From Arthrobacter caoxuetaonis (GTDB taxonomy: Bacteria; Actinomycetota; Actinomycetes; Actinomycetales; Micrococcaceae): a stretch of DNA of 64,000 bases. Both the position numbers and the translations under genes were made by a program. Below the pieces are notes generated by a model. That model was not told the origin of the DNA, made no database searches, and was given only the letters and a program-made list of their open reading frames with translations. Location of the stretch: the NCBI RefSeq assembly GCF_023921125.1, contig NZ_CP099466.1, positions 2,852,001 through 2,916,000 of the forward strand. Reading direction: 5' to 3'. Shown piece after piece: positions 44,695-53,196 of this stretch. Position 1 is the stretch's first letter. The number at the start of each line of letters is the position of its first letter.

Positions 44695-45590
44695 TGCGGT
44701 TCTCCTGGCTGGGTGTTGGGGAACTCCGGGCCCAACGGCGCGGGTCCGGTGTAGTTGCGCGGCACCACCACCATGGGAACGGGCAGGCTGCGCAGCACCT
44801 TGGATGCCGTGGGGCCGATAAAGAGCTGGTTTTGCCGGGCAAGGCGGCTGGATCCGATCACCAGGATCTCGCCGTCGTCGAATTCCATGCCGTCCACGGC
44901 GTTCTCGATGGTGCGGCCCTGGGCCGCCTCGCCGGTAACCTCGCTGCGTCCGGACGTGAGGACCTTGGCACGGGCCACCCGGTCGGCGATGTGCAGCCGG
45001 GCTTCGTCCATGGCAGCTCCGTCCTGGGAGTCCACCGCGAGCATCGATACGAGCCGCAGCGGCAGCCCCCGGCGTGCTGCGGATTCCGAGGCGACCTCAA
45101 GCACGTCTTCGGCACCCCGGCGCTCCCCCACGGCGCAGGTGATCCGCGAAATCGGGGCCACCCGGCTGTAGCCGCGCGGAGCGAGCGCCACGGGGATGTG
45201 GGCCGCGTGCAGCAGGGCGTTGGCAACGCTGCCGATGGTGAAGCGTTTGAAGAGGCCGTTGCTCCCGGCGCCTACGACGATGAGTTCGGCACCGAACTCG
45301 GCTGCCGCATCGATCAGTCCGCGGGCGTCCGAATCCGCGGGACGGATATGGCCCCGGGCCTCGACATCTTCCGGGACCAGGGCCAGGGCCTCGTCCAGCC
45401 AGGTCCGCATCTGTTCGGCCAGCAGGCCGGCATAGGAGCGGTCCGGCGGATAGACCGCTGTGTAGGGGGATTCCTCGGGATCCACCATCACCACGTCCAG
45501 TGAAGCGCCCTGGCTCCGGGCAATGGCGCAGGCCAGGTTCAGCGCGTCCCTGCCCCGTTCAGTGGCTGTATAGCCGACGACGTAACGCAC
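44691..45590 (-). CDS. tandem universal stress protein
   Basis: A 299-residue protein of two UspA domains. The first (1-150) has VVGYTATERGRDAL and VVGAGSNGLFKRFTIGSVANALL; the second (150-285) has ILVIGSSRLARQNQLFIGPTASKVLRSLP. The G-2x-G-9x-G(S/T) ATP-binding pattern looks intact in the first domain and degraded in the second. It sits 4 bases after puo and overlaps the permease, so it is made with them. Its role in amine metabolism is unknown. Confidence 0.88.
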   Translation of the reverse strand: MRYVVGYTATERGRDALNLACAIARSQGASLDVVMVDPEESPYTAVYPPDRSYAGLLAEQMRTWLDEALALVPEDVEARGHIRPADSDARGLIDAAAEFGAELIVVGAGSNGLFKRFTIGSVANALLHAAHIPVALAPRGYSRVAPISRITCAVGERRGAEDVLEVASESAARRGLPLRLVSMLAVDSQDGAAMDEARLHIADRVARAKVLTSGRSEVTGEAAQGRTIENAVDGMEFDDGEILVIGSSRLARQNQLFIGPTASKVLRSLPVPMVVVPRNYTGPAPLGPEFPNTQPGEPQ

Positions 45591-45594
45591 GGCG

Positions 45595-46965
45595 TCAGTC
45601 TTCGAACCGCGCGATGATGCGCTCTGCCGTCAGCGCGCCCATGCGGACGGCACCGTCGACGTGCTGGTAGCCCTCCGCCGCCAGATCGGAGCAGGACCAG
45701 TAGATTGGCCCCACCGGGGCCAGCTGGTCCGGTCCGTACCGGTGCAGGCCGCCGAGGTCATAGCTGGCGGCGTAGGCGCCGCGGGTCCATTCCTCCGAAC
45801 CCCAGTCAGACTCGTAGTAGACCTCGGGTGCCAGGGCCTGCTCCCCCAGGTAGCCGGCAATGGACTCCAGGATCGCCGTCTTGCGTTCCCCGGCGCTGAG
45901 CTCGAACATGGCATCGGCTTTTTCGTCGGAGACAAAGCCCACCAGCGTGCCGCGGGGATCGCCGTGGTTTGTGTTGTCATAGACCTCCTGCACCAGCTCA
46001 TGGGCGCCGAAGCAGGTACCGGAGAGTCCTGCCTCCCGCCAGAACGGCGTCGCATAGACGGCGTGGACCTTGATCACCAGTCCCAGGGACTGGTGCTGGT
46101 GCATCTGGTGCTGCCGGCGGGGCAGGGGCGGGTCAAAGGAGACGCGGGAGTAGAGGTTCGGCGGGACCGCCATGATGGCGTAGCGGGCGGTGACCGTGAC
46201 GCCGTCGGCCTCAGCCGTGACCGAGGTGCCCTCCGGACCGTCGGACCAGCGCAGCGTACGCACCGGAGCGTTGAGTACGACGTCGTCGCCCAGCTCAGCG
46301 GCCATGCGCTCGGAAACCTGCTGCATGCCGCCCGCCACGCGGCGGTCCAGGATGAAGTTCTCGTCCACGAGGTTGGAGAAGGACCCCGCCGAGGCTGCCA
46401 TGAGCAGTGCCTGCAGTACGGAGAAGGAATGGGCCGGTTTGGTGAGCATGCCGCCGGCCACGAACAGGCCAATGTTGTTGCAGGCTTCCTCATCCTGTGA
46501 TTGGCTGCGCAGCCACTGGGAGAACGAAACCGTGTCCAGTTCACGCGCCTGGGGATGTGTCCACGGCGCCGCCGGATCGGTTTGCGCGGTCATTGCGTCC
46601 AGGAGCTCGATCAGCCGCTCCATTTCCTTCGCTGTCGACTCCGCTACCGGGAACATCTCCCCCGAGTAGCGCACGGCGCGGCGGTCGGAGCCGATGTACA
46701 CGGATTCGCCCTCGCGGTAGCGCGGGAACGTTTCCAGGCCCAGTTCCTCCACCAGTTCGCTCAGCGCTTCCTGGTCCGGTGAGATCCACTGTCCGCCGAT
46801 CTCCAGGAAAGCGCCGTCGACGGTATCTGACCAGGTCCGCCCGCCAACGCGGCTGCGGGCTTCAAGCACGGCTACGGTCAGGCCAGCGGCCTTCAGCTTC
46901 CGCGCTGCCCTCAGGCCGGAAGGTCCTGCACCAATGATGACGACGTTACGTTCCAGGCTCTGCAC
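45595..46965 (-). CDS. puo: putrescine oxidase (FAD)
   Basis: A 456-residue flavin amine oxidase. FAD motif IIGAGPSGLRAARKL is near the start, then RVGGRTWSDT and LEIGGQWISPDQ. LPRRQHQMHQHQSLGLVIKV, YESDWGSEEWTRGAY and EGYQHVDGAVRMG closely match the known Rhodococcus putrescine oxidase as I recall it. It converts putrescine, oxygen and water to 4-aminobutanal, ammonia and peroxide. GTG at 46965 has AGAGGA 8 bases upstream; an ATG 13 codons earlier is the alternative. First gene of puo-usp-permease, likely repressed by the divergent TetR. Confidence 0.93.
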   Translation of the reverse strand: MQSLERNVVIIGAGPSGLRAARKLKAAGLTVAVLEARSRVGGRTWSDTVDGAFLEIGGQWISPDQEALSELVEELGLETFPRYREGESVYIGSDRRAVRYSGEMFPVAESTAKEMERLIELLDAMTAQTDPAAPWTHPQARELDTVSFSQWLRSQSQDEEACNNIGLFVAGGMLTKPAHSFSVLQALLMAASAGSFSNLVDENFILDRRVAGGMQQVSERMAAELGDDVVLNAPVRTLRWSDGPEGTSVTAEADGVTVTARYAIMAVPPNLYSRVSFDPPLPRRQHQMHQHQSLGLVIKVHAVYATPFWREAGLSGTCFGAHELVQEVYDNTNHGDPRGTLVGFVSDEKADAMFELSAGERKTAILESIAGYLGEQALAPEVYYESDWGSEEWTRGAYAASYDLGGLHRYGPDQLAPVGPIYWSCSDLAAEGYQHVDGAVRMGALTAERIIARFED

Positions 46966-47009
46966 TGTGTGTCCTCTCTCGACGGCCGCATACGGCCGCG
47001 CCATGCCAT

Positions 47010-47028
47010 AAATGAATACGATTCATTT
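47010..47028. promoter_or_regulatory. 19-bp palindromic operator between puo and tetR
   Basis: AAATGAAT-ACG-ATTCATTT is a perfect palindrome in an AT-rich island of the puo/tetR intergenic region, the expected form and place for a TetR dimer site controlling both genes. Confidence 0.75.
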
Positions 47029-47124
47029 AGTCGACACTCTAGCCGACCGCAGCTGCGCGCAGAGAGGCGTGTGCGAATATTAATTTTTGGGATACCCAAG
47101 CGCCCGTGACCTTTGGAGGAACAC

Positions 47125-47793
47125 ATGCCGGCACCACGCGCCAGGCGAAGCGCCGGACGCCCCCACCAGCGTGTGCTCACCCAGGAGAACATCACTGCGG
47201 CGGCCCTTGAGGTCATTGGCAGCCGGGGTTACGAGGGCTTCACCATGTCCTCGCTTGCCGCAAAGCTCCAGGTAGCGCCCTCGGCCCTGTACAACCACGC
47301 CGCCTCGAAACAGGAAGTCCTTCGCTGGATCCAGGACGACCTCATGGCGGAAGTCGACGTCTCCGCGTTTGCCTCGGAACCATGGGAGCAGGCAGTCCGC
47401 GTCTGGGCCCGCTCCTACCGCAGCGTCTTCGTCCGGCACACTCCCCTGATTCCGGTCATCGCCGTCCTGCAGGTCAGCGGCGCGCCGCGGACGCTTGCCA
47501 TGTACGAGGCAGTCACGGCCGGATTCCTCCGGGCGGGATGGCAGGAGGCCGCCATAGTTCCGGCTATCGTCGCGCTGGAATCCTTTATTTTCGGCTCAGC
47601 GTTCGACGCCGTTGCGCCCGAGGACATTTTCGACACCGGCTCGCTGGCGGACCAGAGCCCGCTTTTCACCTCGGCCGTCGCAGCAGCCCACGCCCGGGAA
47701 GGCGGCAAGGGTGCCGAGGAGGCTTTCGAAGCCGGTTTGGATGCGGTGGTCCGGGGGTTTTCGGGGCAGCTTCCCGTCCCCGGCCACGCTTGA
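47125..47793 (+). CDS. TetR-family regulator
   Basis: A 222-residue repressor. The N-terminal HTH is at about 22-65 (AALEVIGSRGYEGFTMSSLAAKLQVAPSALYNHAASKQEVL). The C-terminal ligand domain is helical with a TetR_C-like core. It is divergent from puo across a palindrome, so it probably represses puo-usp-permease and itself, with a polyamine or its product as inducer. GGAGGA 5 bases before the ATG at 47125 sets the start. A 12-bp direct duplication (CTGCTGACAAAA twice) follows the gene. Confidence 0.88.
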   Translation: MPAPRARRSAGRPHQRVLTQENITAAALEVIGSRGYEGFTMSSLAAKLQVAPSALYNHAASKQEVLRWIQDDLMAEVDVSAFASEPWEQAVRVWARSYRSVFVRHTPLIPVIAVLQVSGAPRTLAMYEAVTAGFLRAGWQEAAIVPAIVALESFIFGSAFDAVAPEDIFDTGSLADQSPLFTSAVAAAHAREGGKGAEEAFEAGLDAVVRGFSGQLPVPGHA

Positions 47794-47835
47794 AGATGAG
47801 ACCAGCGCGCTGCTGACAAAACTGCTGACAAAAGA

Positions 47836-47868
47836 GGGCGGCCCCCGGAAATGTTCCGGAGACCGCCC
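47836..47868. terminator. terminator-like hairpin between tetR and gabT
   Basis: GGGCGG...CCGGAA pairs with TTCCGG...CCGCCC with small internal mismatches. It is shared by the convergent genes. Confidence 0.65.
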
Positions 47869-47889
47869 GTTAATCCTTGCCGCTGCAGC

Positions 47890-49245
47890 CTAGGCCTGCG
47901 CGCGGATCGCTGCTTCCAGCACGTCAAGGCCGTCCGAGAGCAGTTCGTCGCTGATCACCAGCGGCGGCAGCAGGCGGATGACGTTCCCGTAGGTGCCGCA
48001 GGTGAGGATGATGACGCCCTCGGCCAGGCAGGCCGCGGCGATCGCCTTGGCTGCTTCGGCGTTGGGAGCCTTGGACCCGGGCTTGACCAGTTCAATGGCC
48101 AGCATGGCGCCGCGGCCGCGGACTTCGCCGATGACGCCGGTCTTTTCAGCGGTCTCCTGCAGACGGGGAACGGTTAGTTCCTCAATCCGGCGTGCACGGC
48201 CGGCAAGGTCCTGTTCGATCATGGTTTCGATGACTGCCAGTGCCGAGGCGCAGGCCACCGGGTTGCCGCCGTACGTGCCGCCCAGACCGCCGGGGTGGAC
48301 GGCGTCGAGCAGGTCCGCCCGGCCGGTCACCGCGGAGAGCGGCATGCCGCCGGCAATGCCCTTGGCCATCGTCATGATGTCCGGAACAACACCTTCGTGG
48401 TTCACGGCGAACCACTCACCGGTGCGGCAGAAACCGGACTGGACTTCATCCGCGATGAAGACGATTCCGTTTTCCTTGGCCCAAGCTGCCAGGCGGGGAA
48501 GGAAGCCCTCCGCGGGGACGATGAAGCCGCCTTCACCCTGGATCGGCTCGATCAGGAGGGCAGCAAGCTGGTCGGCGCCGATCTGCTTCTCGATGGCCAG
48601 GATCGCGCGCTCTGCGGCCTCGGTGCCGGTGATCTCCGGGTTCTCTTCACGGAACGGGTAGCTCATGGGCATGCGGTAGATCTCGGAGGCGAAGGGACCG
48701 AAACCGGTCTTGTAGGGCATCGCCTTCGCGGTCAGGCCCATGGTGAGGTTGGTGCGGCCGTGGTAGGCGTGGTCGAATGCAACGACAGCCTGGCGGCCGG
48801 TGGCCGAACGGGCAATCTTGATGGCGTTCTCCACAGCTTCGGCGCCGGAGTTGAAGAGCACGGTGCGCTTCTCGTGGGTGCCCGGGGTGAGCTCTGCCAG
48901 CTTCTCGGCGACAGCCACATAGCCTTCGTACGGCGTGACCATGAAGCAGGTGTGCGTGAACCGGGCAACCTGCTCCTGGGCCGCAGCGACGACGGCGGGA
49001 TCAGAGGCGCCTACGCTGGTAACTGCGATTCCCGAACCGAGGTCGATGAACGAATTGCCGTCAACGTCCTGGATGATGCCGCCGTCGGCGTCCTGGACAT
49101 ACACGGGAACGCTGGACGCGACTCCCTTGGCGACGACGGCTGCACGGCGCTCATTCAGCGCAGCGGACTTGGGCCCGGGGAAGGTTCCGGTAATGTTCCG
49201 CTTCTGCTCCAGCCGGTAGGTCGGTTCAGTGGCTGATGTGCTCAT
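47890..49245 (-). CDS. gabT: 4-aminobutyrate-2-oxoglutarate transaminase
   Basis: A 451-residue class III PLP aminotransferase. VLFNSGAEAVENAIKIAR binds the cofactor phosphate, AFDHAYHGRT stacks on PLP, FIADEVQSGFCRTG carries the cofactor Asp, and MAKGIAGGMPLSA contains the Schiff-base Lys. It converts GABA to succinate semialdehyde, the step after putrescine oxidation and aldehyde oxidation. The start MSTSATEP is preferred over one five codons upstream. It is divergent from the PucR gene. Confidence 0.93.
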   Translation of the reverse strand: MSTSATEPTYRLEQKRNITGTFPGPKSAALNERRAAVVAKGVASSVPVYVQDADGGIIQDVDGNSFIDLGSGIAVTSVGASDPAVVAAAQEQVARFTHTCFMVTPYEGYVAVAEKLAELTPGTHEKRTVLFNSGAEAVENAIKIARSATGRQAVVAFDHAYHGRTNLTMGLTAKAMPYKTGFGPFASEIYRMPMSYPFREENPEITGTEAAERAILAIEKQIGADQLAALLIEPIQGEGGFIVPAEGFLPRLAAWAKENGIVFIADEVQSGFCRTGEWFAVNHEGVVPDIMTMAKGIAGGMPLSAVTGRADLLDAVHPGGLGGTYGGNPVACASALAVIETMIEQDLAGRARRIEELTVPRLQETAEKTGVIGEVRGRGAMLAIELVKPGSKAPNAEAAKAIAAACLAEGVIILTCGTYGNVIRLLPPLVISDELLSDGLDVLEAAIRAQA

Positions 49246-49385
49246 GGTTCTGCCTCTCAAGGGAAAAGTGATGGGGGCTATAGGCCGCAGTGATCCAAAT
49301 TTACGCTCCAGGCCGGAACTGAGGGACGGTCATCCGCACAACAGGGCCAGCCACTTGCCGTGCATCCGTCCAATCCGGACATCCT

Positions 49386-49391
49386 ATAGTT
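49386..49391 (+). promoter_or_regulatory. -10 of a leaderless pucR promoter
   Basis: TATAGT ends six bases before the GTG start and no Shine-Dalgarno lies between, so transcription should begin at or next to the start codon. A clear -35 is not seen. Confidence 0.55.
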
Positions 49392-49397
49392 GAACCC

Positions 49398-50813
49398 GTG
49401 CCTATCTCCCTCACCACCCTCCTCGATGCCGAAAACCTGGGTCTTGCGGTCAAGGGGACCGCACCCGTTGAACCCGTTGAAGTGCAGTGGGTAGCGGTGA
49501 CCGAGCTCGAAGATCCGTCCCCTTTCCTGAGCGGCGGTGAAGTGGTTCTGACCACCGGCATCCGGCAGCGGACCGGTGCGGTGCAGCGCCGGTTCGTCGA
49601 GAGTGTGCACCGTGCAGGGGCACTAGCCATCGGCTTCGGTACCGGACTGAGCCAGGCCCGTGTGCCCGGACCCCTCTTGGAAGAAGCCAACCGCCTGGGC
49701 GTGCCGGTATTCGAGGTTCCCTACGACACCCCGTTCATTGCCATCGGAAAGCTCGTGGCCGACGCCTTGTCGGCAGACCACACCGAGCACCTGCGCGATC
49801 TGCTCTCTGGGCACCAGATCCTGGCCCAGGCGCTGCTCTCCGGGCAGGGCCTCGCCGGTCTGCTGCGGCAGCTGGGCCGCATCCTCGGATCCGAGGTGGC
49901 CCTCTACCGCTACGGCAGCCGCGTCTTCAGCACCGGGGAGCCTCCGGAAGGAACCCGCTGGCACAGCACGCCGATCGCCACCGGGATGCGGGACCGCTGC
50001 ACCCTTGAAGTAGCTGAACCGTTCCGCCAGCCGGATCTGCTCGCCTATGCCCAGAGCCTGATCAGTGTGGAGCTGAACAACCTCTCACGCAGGCGGGCAC
50101 GCGAACGCGTGGTGAACGGCCAGCTGCTGGCCGATGTGGTGGCGGGCAAGCTCTCCGGCCAGGACGCCGTCCACCGGCTGCGTGCCGCGGGAGTGGACAC
50201 CGAGCGCCGCCAGCTGACCTTGCTGGTGGAGGCTGTCCCGGGCCAGGCTCGGCTCCTGCCGTCCCTGCCCCTGCCGGCACTCTTCGACTCCGCCGTCACT
50301 GCCATCTGCGAGGACCGGCTGGCACTCCTGGTGGCCGACGGCAATTCCACGGAGCTGGCCGCCGCGCTGGGTGGATACCTGCGGGAAGCGGGCATCACCG
50401 CCAAGGTGGGCGCGGGCGGCGCCTACGCCGAACCGGCGGGCCTTCGCTGGGGCTACTACGAGGCAAAGGAAGGGCTGCTGCGCGGCGCCGCGGTCAACGA
50501 ACCCGACCGTCTGAGCCTGGCGTCGCTGCTGATGGCCAGCCGGGACGTCCCGCTGGCGGACCTCGCCGCGGAGGCACTGGACCCGCTGACGGACTTTGAC
50601 AAGGCCCACGACGCGGAGCTGGTCCCCACTCTCGAGAAGTACCTGGCGCTGAATGGTTCGGTCGCCAAGGTCGCCCAGGCCCTGGGCCTGCACCGGAACA
50701 CAGTGCGTTACCGGCTCTCCCAAATTGCTGACCTTTCGGGCTACGACCCGTCCGTCACGGCAGACCGCGTCCACCTGTACCTCGCGCTGAACGTCCGCCG
50801 GCTCGCCGGGTAG
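49398..50813 (+). CDS. PucR-family transcriptional regulator
   Basis: A 471-residue activator. The N-terminal PucR domain (1-125) has SLTTLLDAENLGLAV and GGEVVLTTG; a GGDEF-like middle covers about 290-380; the C-terminal HTH_30 reads YLALNGSVAKVAQALGLHRNTVRYRLSQI. Regulators of this type placed against gabT usually control GABA or polyamine use, so it likely activates gabT. The GTG start matches the domain start. Confidence 0.9.
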   Translation: MPISLTTLLDAENLGLAVKGTAPVEPVEVQWVAVTELEDPSPFLSGGEVVLTTGIRQRTGAVQRRFVESVHRAGALAIGFGTGLSQARVPGPLLEEANRLGVPVFEVPYDTPFIAIGKLVADALSADHTEHLRDLLSGHQILAQALLSGQGLAGLLRQLGRILGSEVALYRYGSRVFSTGEPPEGTRWHSTPIATGMRDRCTLEVAEPFRQPDLLAYAQSLISVELNNLSRRRARERVVNGQLLADVVAGKLSGQDAVHRLRAAGVDTERRQLTLLVEAVPGQARLLPSLPLPALFDSAVTAICEDRLALLVADGNSTELAAALGGYLREAGITAKVGAGGAYAEPAGLRWGYYEAKEGLLRGAAVNEPDRLSLASLLMASRDVPLADLAAEALDPLTDFDKAHDAELVPTLEKYLALNGSVAKVAQALGLHRNTVRYRLSQIADLSGYDPSVTADRVHLYLALNVRRLAG

Positions 50814-50860
50814 GCGGGCTTGGCGGTGCCGTCCCCTGCCTGGCCTCCGGCGGCACGGTT

Positions 50861-50889
50861 TTGTGCCCCTTTGTGCCGGACTTTACTCT
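50861..50889 (+). promoter_or_regulatory. leaderless promoter
   Basis: TTGTGC (50861-50866) and TACTCT (50884-50889) are 17 bases apart, and TACTCT ends six bases before the ATG at 50896. Confidence 0.65.
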
Positions 50890-50895
50890 GTAGGG

Positions 50896-51528
50896 ATGGA
50901 CTTGCCAGCGCAGCCCGCCAGGACCCTTCACTGGGCGGGCACCGACGACCCCGGCCGCCGGGATACCGCCGTCGTCTCCTTCCGCGAAACGGAACTGGCC
51001 GCCAGCGGCACGTCCACGTGCGATGACTACCGCGCAACCTGGACGCTGAGCACTTCCCCCGGCTGGGTGACACGCCGGCTGCAGGTAGAGGTGACGGGGC
51101 CGGACTGGTCGCGCTCCCTCGAACTGACACGCTCGGTCGACGGGCGCTGGGATTCCCAGGTGAGATCCTCCGGCAACCCTGACCTGCCTGAACCCGGCAT
51201 CGAAGATCCCCTGGCCCTGGACAACGCGCAGGACTGCGACCTCGGTCTCTGCCCGCTGACCAACACCATGCCGATCCTGCGACTGGACCTGCTTAACCAT
51301 GCCGCGCCGCCTGACGAGACACGGCTGACCATGGCGTGGGTGGAAATGCCCAGCCTGCGCGTACTGGCCAGCGAACAGGTCTACTCGCAGGTCTCCCCCT
51401 ACCGCGAAGAACGCGGGAACGCGATTGTCCTTTACAGCTCCGCCACGCGCGGCTTCACCGCGGAACTCACGGTCGACGCCGACGGCGCCGTGATCGACTA
51501 CCCCGGACTTGCCCGCCGGACCGGTTAG
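50896..51528 (+). CDS. putative glycolipid-binding protein (DUF1089-like)
   Basis: A 210-residue soluble, mostly beta-strand protein. Its parts RTLHWAGTDDPGRRDTAVV, YRATWTLSTSPGWVTRRLQVEV, DCDLGLCPLTNTMPILR and YREERGNAIVLYSSATRGFTAEL match the putative glycolipid-binding family, for which no bacterial function is settled. There is no signal peptide. The ATG at 50896 fits a promoter six bases upstream. Confidence 0.72.
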   Translation: MDLPAQPARTLHWAGTDDPGRRDTAVVSFRETELAASGTSTCDDYRATWTLSTSPGWVTRRLQVEVTGPDWSRSLELTRSVDGRWDSQVRSSGNPDLPEPGIEDPLALDNAQDCDLGLCPLTNTMPILRLDLLNHAAPPDETRLTMAWVEMPSLRVLASEQVYSQVSPYREERGNAIVLYSSATRGFTAELTVDADGAVIDYPGLARRTG

Positions 51529-51624
51529 CTGCGCCCGTCACTGCCGGGAACCGGCGCGGACCTTCCGGCCCCGGCGCACGGCTAGGATTGAAGTACGCCC
51601 GCCTGCAACGTTGGAGATCCCCCA

Positions 51625-52059
51625 ATGAGTGAAATGTTCCTGGAAAAGTTCCGCGCCCTGGTTCCGAAGTACCTTGAGGACAAATGGCGCCCCGAGGACG
51701 GCCTGGCTCCGGACGAGCTCGACGAGATCCTCGACGAACACGACTTCGACATTCCGCTGGTCCTGCGTGAGTTCTATCTGGCACTGGGCAGCTGCGAAGA
51801 CCTGATGGAGGCCTACCACTTCTTCTGGGACCCCGACGAGCTCGAGGTCGAGGACGGCTACCTGCTCTTCCTGGAAGACGAGGACGAGAAGTTCGCCTGG
51901 GGATTCCGCGTCGACCAGCTGGCCGTGCCGGACCCGATCGTCTGGCGCCGCAACAACGCCCGCGGCGAGTGGCAGAGCGAAGAAGGCACCTTCAGCGAGT
52001 ATGTCTTCGACATGTTCGAGTGGGTCTTCGAGGACGACGAAAACCTGGACGACCAGTAG
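51625..52059 (+). CDS. acidic SMI1/KNR4 (SUKH)-like protein
   Basis: A 144-residue strongly acidic protein. An N-terminal helix (PDELDEILDEHDFDIPLVLREFYLALGS) followed by WDPDELEVEDGYLLFLEDEDEKFAWGFRVDQ and VWRRNN resembles the SMI1/KNR4 fold, where such proteins act as toxin immunity factors or hubs. No toxin gene is adjacent, so a stand-alone role is likely. The C-terminus is almost all Asp/Glu. Confidence 0.6.
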   Translation: MSEMFLEKFRALVPKYLEDKWRPEDGLAPDELDEILDEHDFDIPLVLREFYLALGSCEDLMEAYHFFWDPDELEVEDGYLLFLEDEDEKFAWGFRVDQLAVPDPIVWRRNNARGEWQSEEGTFSEYVFDMFEWVFEDDENLDDQ

Positions 52060-52064
52060 TACCG

Positions 52065-52089
52065 GCCGCGGGTGCTGGGCACCCGCGGC
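52065..52089. terminator. hairpin between convergent genes
   Basis: GCCGCGGGTGC (52065-52075) pairs perfectly with 52079-52089 over a 3-base loop, directly after the SUKH-like stop and before the polyprenyl synthase stop. Confidence 0.7.
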
Positions 52090-52098
52090 GTACGGGCC

Positions 52099-53157
52099 TT
52101 ACGCCTCGCGCTCCACGACGGCTTCGGCAAACGCTGCCAGGGATGCCTTGACCACGGAATCGGGCATCGGCTCCAGGGCTGCGACGGCGTCTGCAGCCCA
52201 CTGGCGTGCGACGTCCCAGGCCTGGGCAGTGGCACGGTTGCCGCGGACTGCGGCAACCGCAGCAGCCAGGGCCTCATCCGATGTCAGGTCCGCGTCCACG
52301 AGTTCCAGGACCGCGGCAGCATCCGCGTCACCGGCAGCGGCGTTGCGCCGCAGCAGCAGGACCGGAAGGGTGGGGACGCCTTCGCGCAGGTCGGTGCCGG
52401 GCGTCTTCCCCGACTTGTCCTTCAGCCCGGCGACGTCGATGACATCGTCGGCGAGCTGGAAGGCCACGCCAATCTTCTCGCCGTACTCGACCATGATCTC
52501 GACAGTCTTCGCATCAGCCCCGCCGAACAGTGCACCCAGCTGGCCGGACGCCGCAATCAGCGAGCCGGTTTTTCCGCCGATGACGGACAGGTAGTGTTCC
52601 AGCGGATCCTCGCCGTCGGCCGGTCCCATGGTCTCCTGCAGCTGCCCCATGACCAGGCGTTCGAACGTGCGGGCCTGGATCGCCAAGGCTTCGGGACCCA
52701 GAACGGACACCAGGGAGGAAGCGCGCGCAAAGATCAGGTCGCCGGTCAGGACGGCCACCGAGTTTCCCCATACTTCGTGGGCTGTGGGGGCCCCGCGGCG
52801 CACCGGAGCCGAGTCCATCACGTCGTCGTGATAGAGGGTGGCAAGGTGGGTCAGTTCAACAACGACGGCGGAGGTACGAACCTCGGGCCCGCCCGGGTTC
52901 GGTCCCAGGTGGGAGGCCAGCAGCACCAGTAGCGGGCGGATACGCTTCCCGCCTGCTTCGAGCAGGTGCCTGGAGGTGGCGTCAGCGAAAGGGTCCGAGT
53001 TGGCAATCGCTTCCCGAAGCTCCTCTTCCACCTTCTCAAGACCGGACACGATGGCGGGCCCCAGGACAGGATCCTCGGCGAGGGGCGCAAATCCCGGCGG
53101 CAGCGCCATCTCAGCGTCCCCGAAGGCGTCCGGGCTGGCATTGGTGGATTCAGTCAC
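52099..53157 (-). CDS. long-chain polyprenyl diphosphate synthase
   Basis: A 352-residue trans-prenyltransferase. GGKRIRP lies near residue 69, the first Asp-rich motif is YHDDVMD and the second LADDVIDVAG. Residues before the first motif are small (HLATLYH), as in synthases that make chains of C35 and longer. With menJ and menG next to it, it should make the menaquinone side chain (octa- to nonaprenyl is my guess). The gene lies 39 bp downstream of menJ on the same strand. Confidence 0.9.
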   Translation of the reverse strand: MTESTNASPDAFGDAEMALPPGFAPLAEDPVLGPAIVSGLEKVEEELREAIANSDPFADATSRHLLEAGGKRIRPLLVLLASHLGPNPGGPEVRTSAVVVELTHLATLYHDDVMDSAPVRRGAPTAHEVWGNSVAVLTGDLIFARASSLVSVLGPEALAIQARTFERLVMGQLQETMGPADGEDPLEHYLSVIGGKTGSLIAASGQLGALFGGADAKTVEIMVEYGEKIGVAFQLADDVIDVAGLKDKSGKTPGTDLREGVPTLPVLLLRRNAAAGDADAAAVLELVDADLTSDEALAAAVAAVRGNRATAQAWDVARQWAADAVAALEPMPDSVVKASLAAFAEAVVEREA

Positions 53158-53196
53158 TGTTCAAGGCTAACTTCTCGGCGGGACGGGTTGGCAGGG

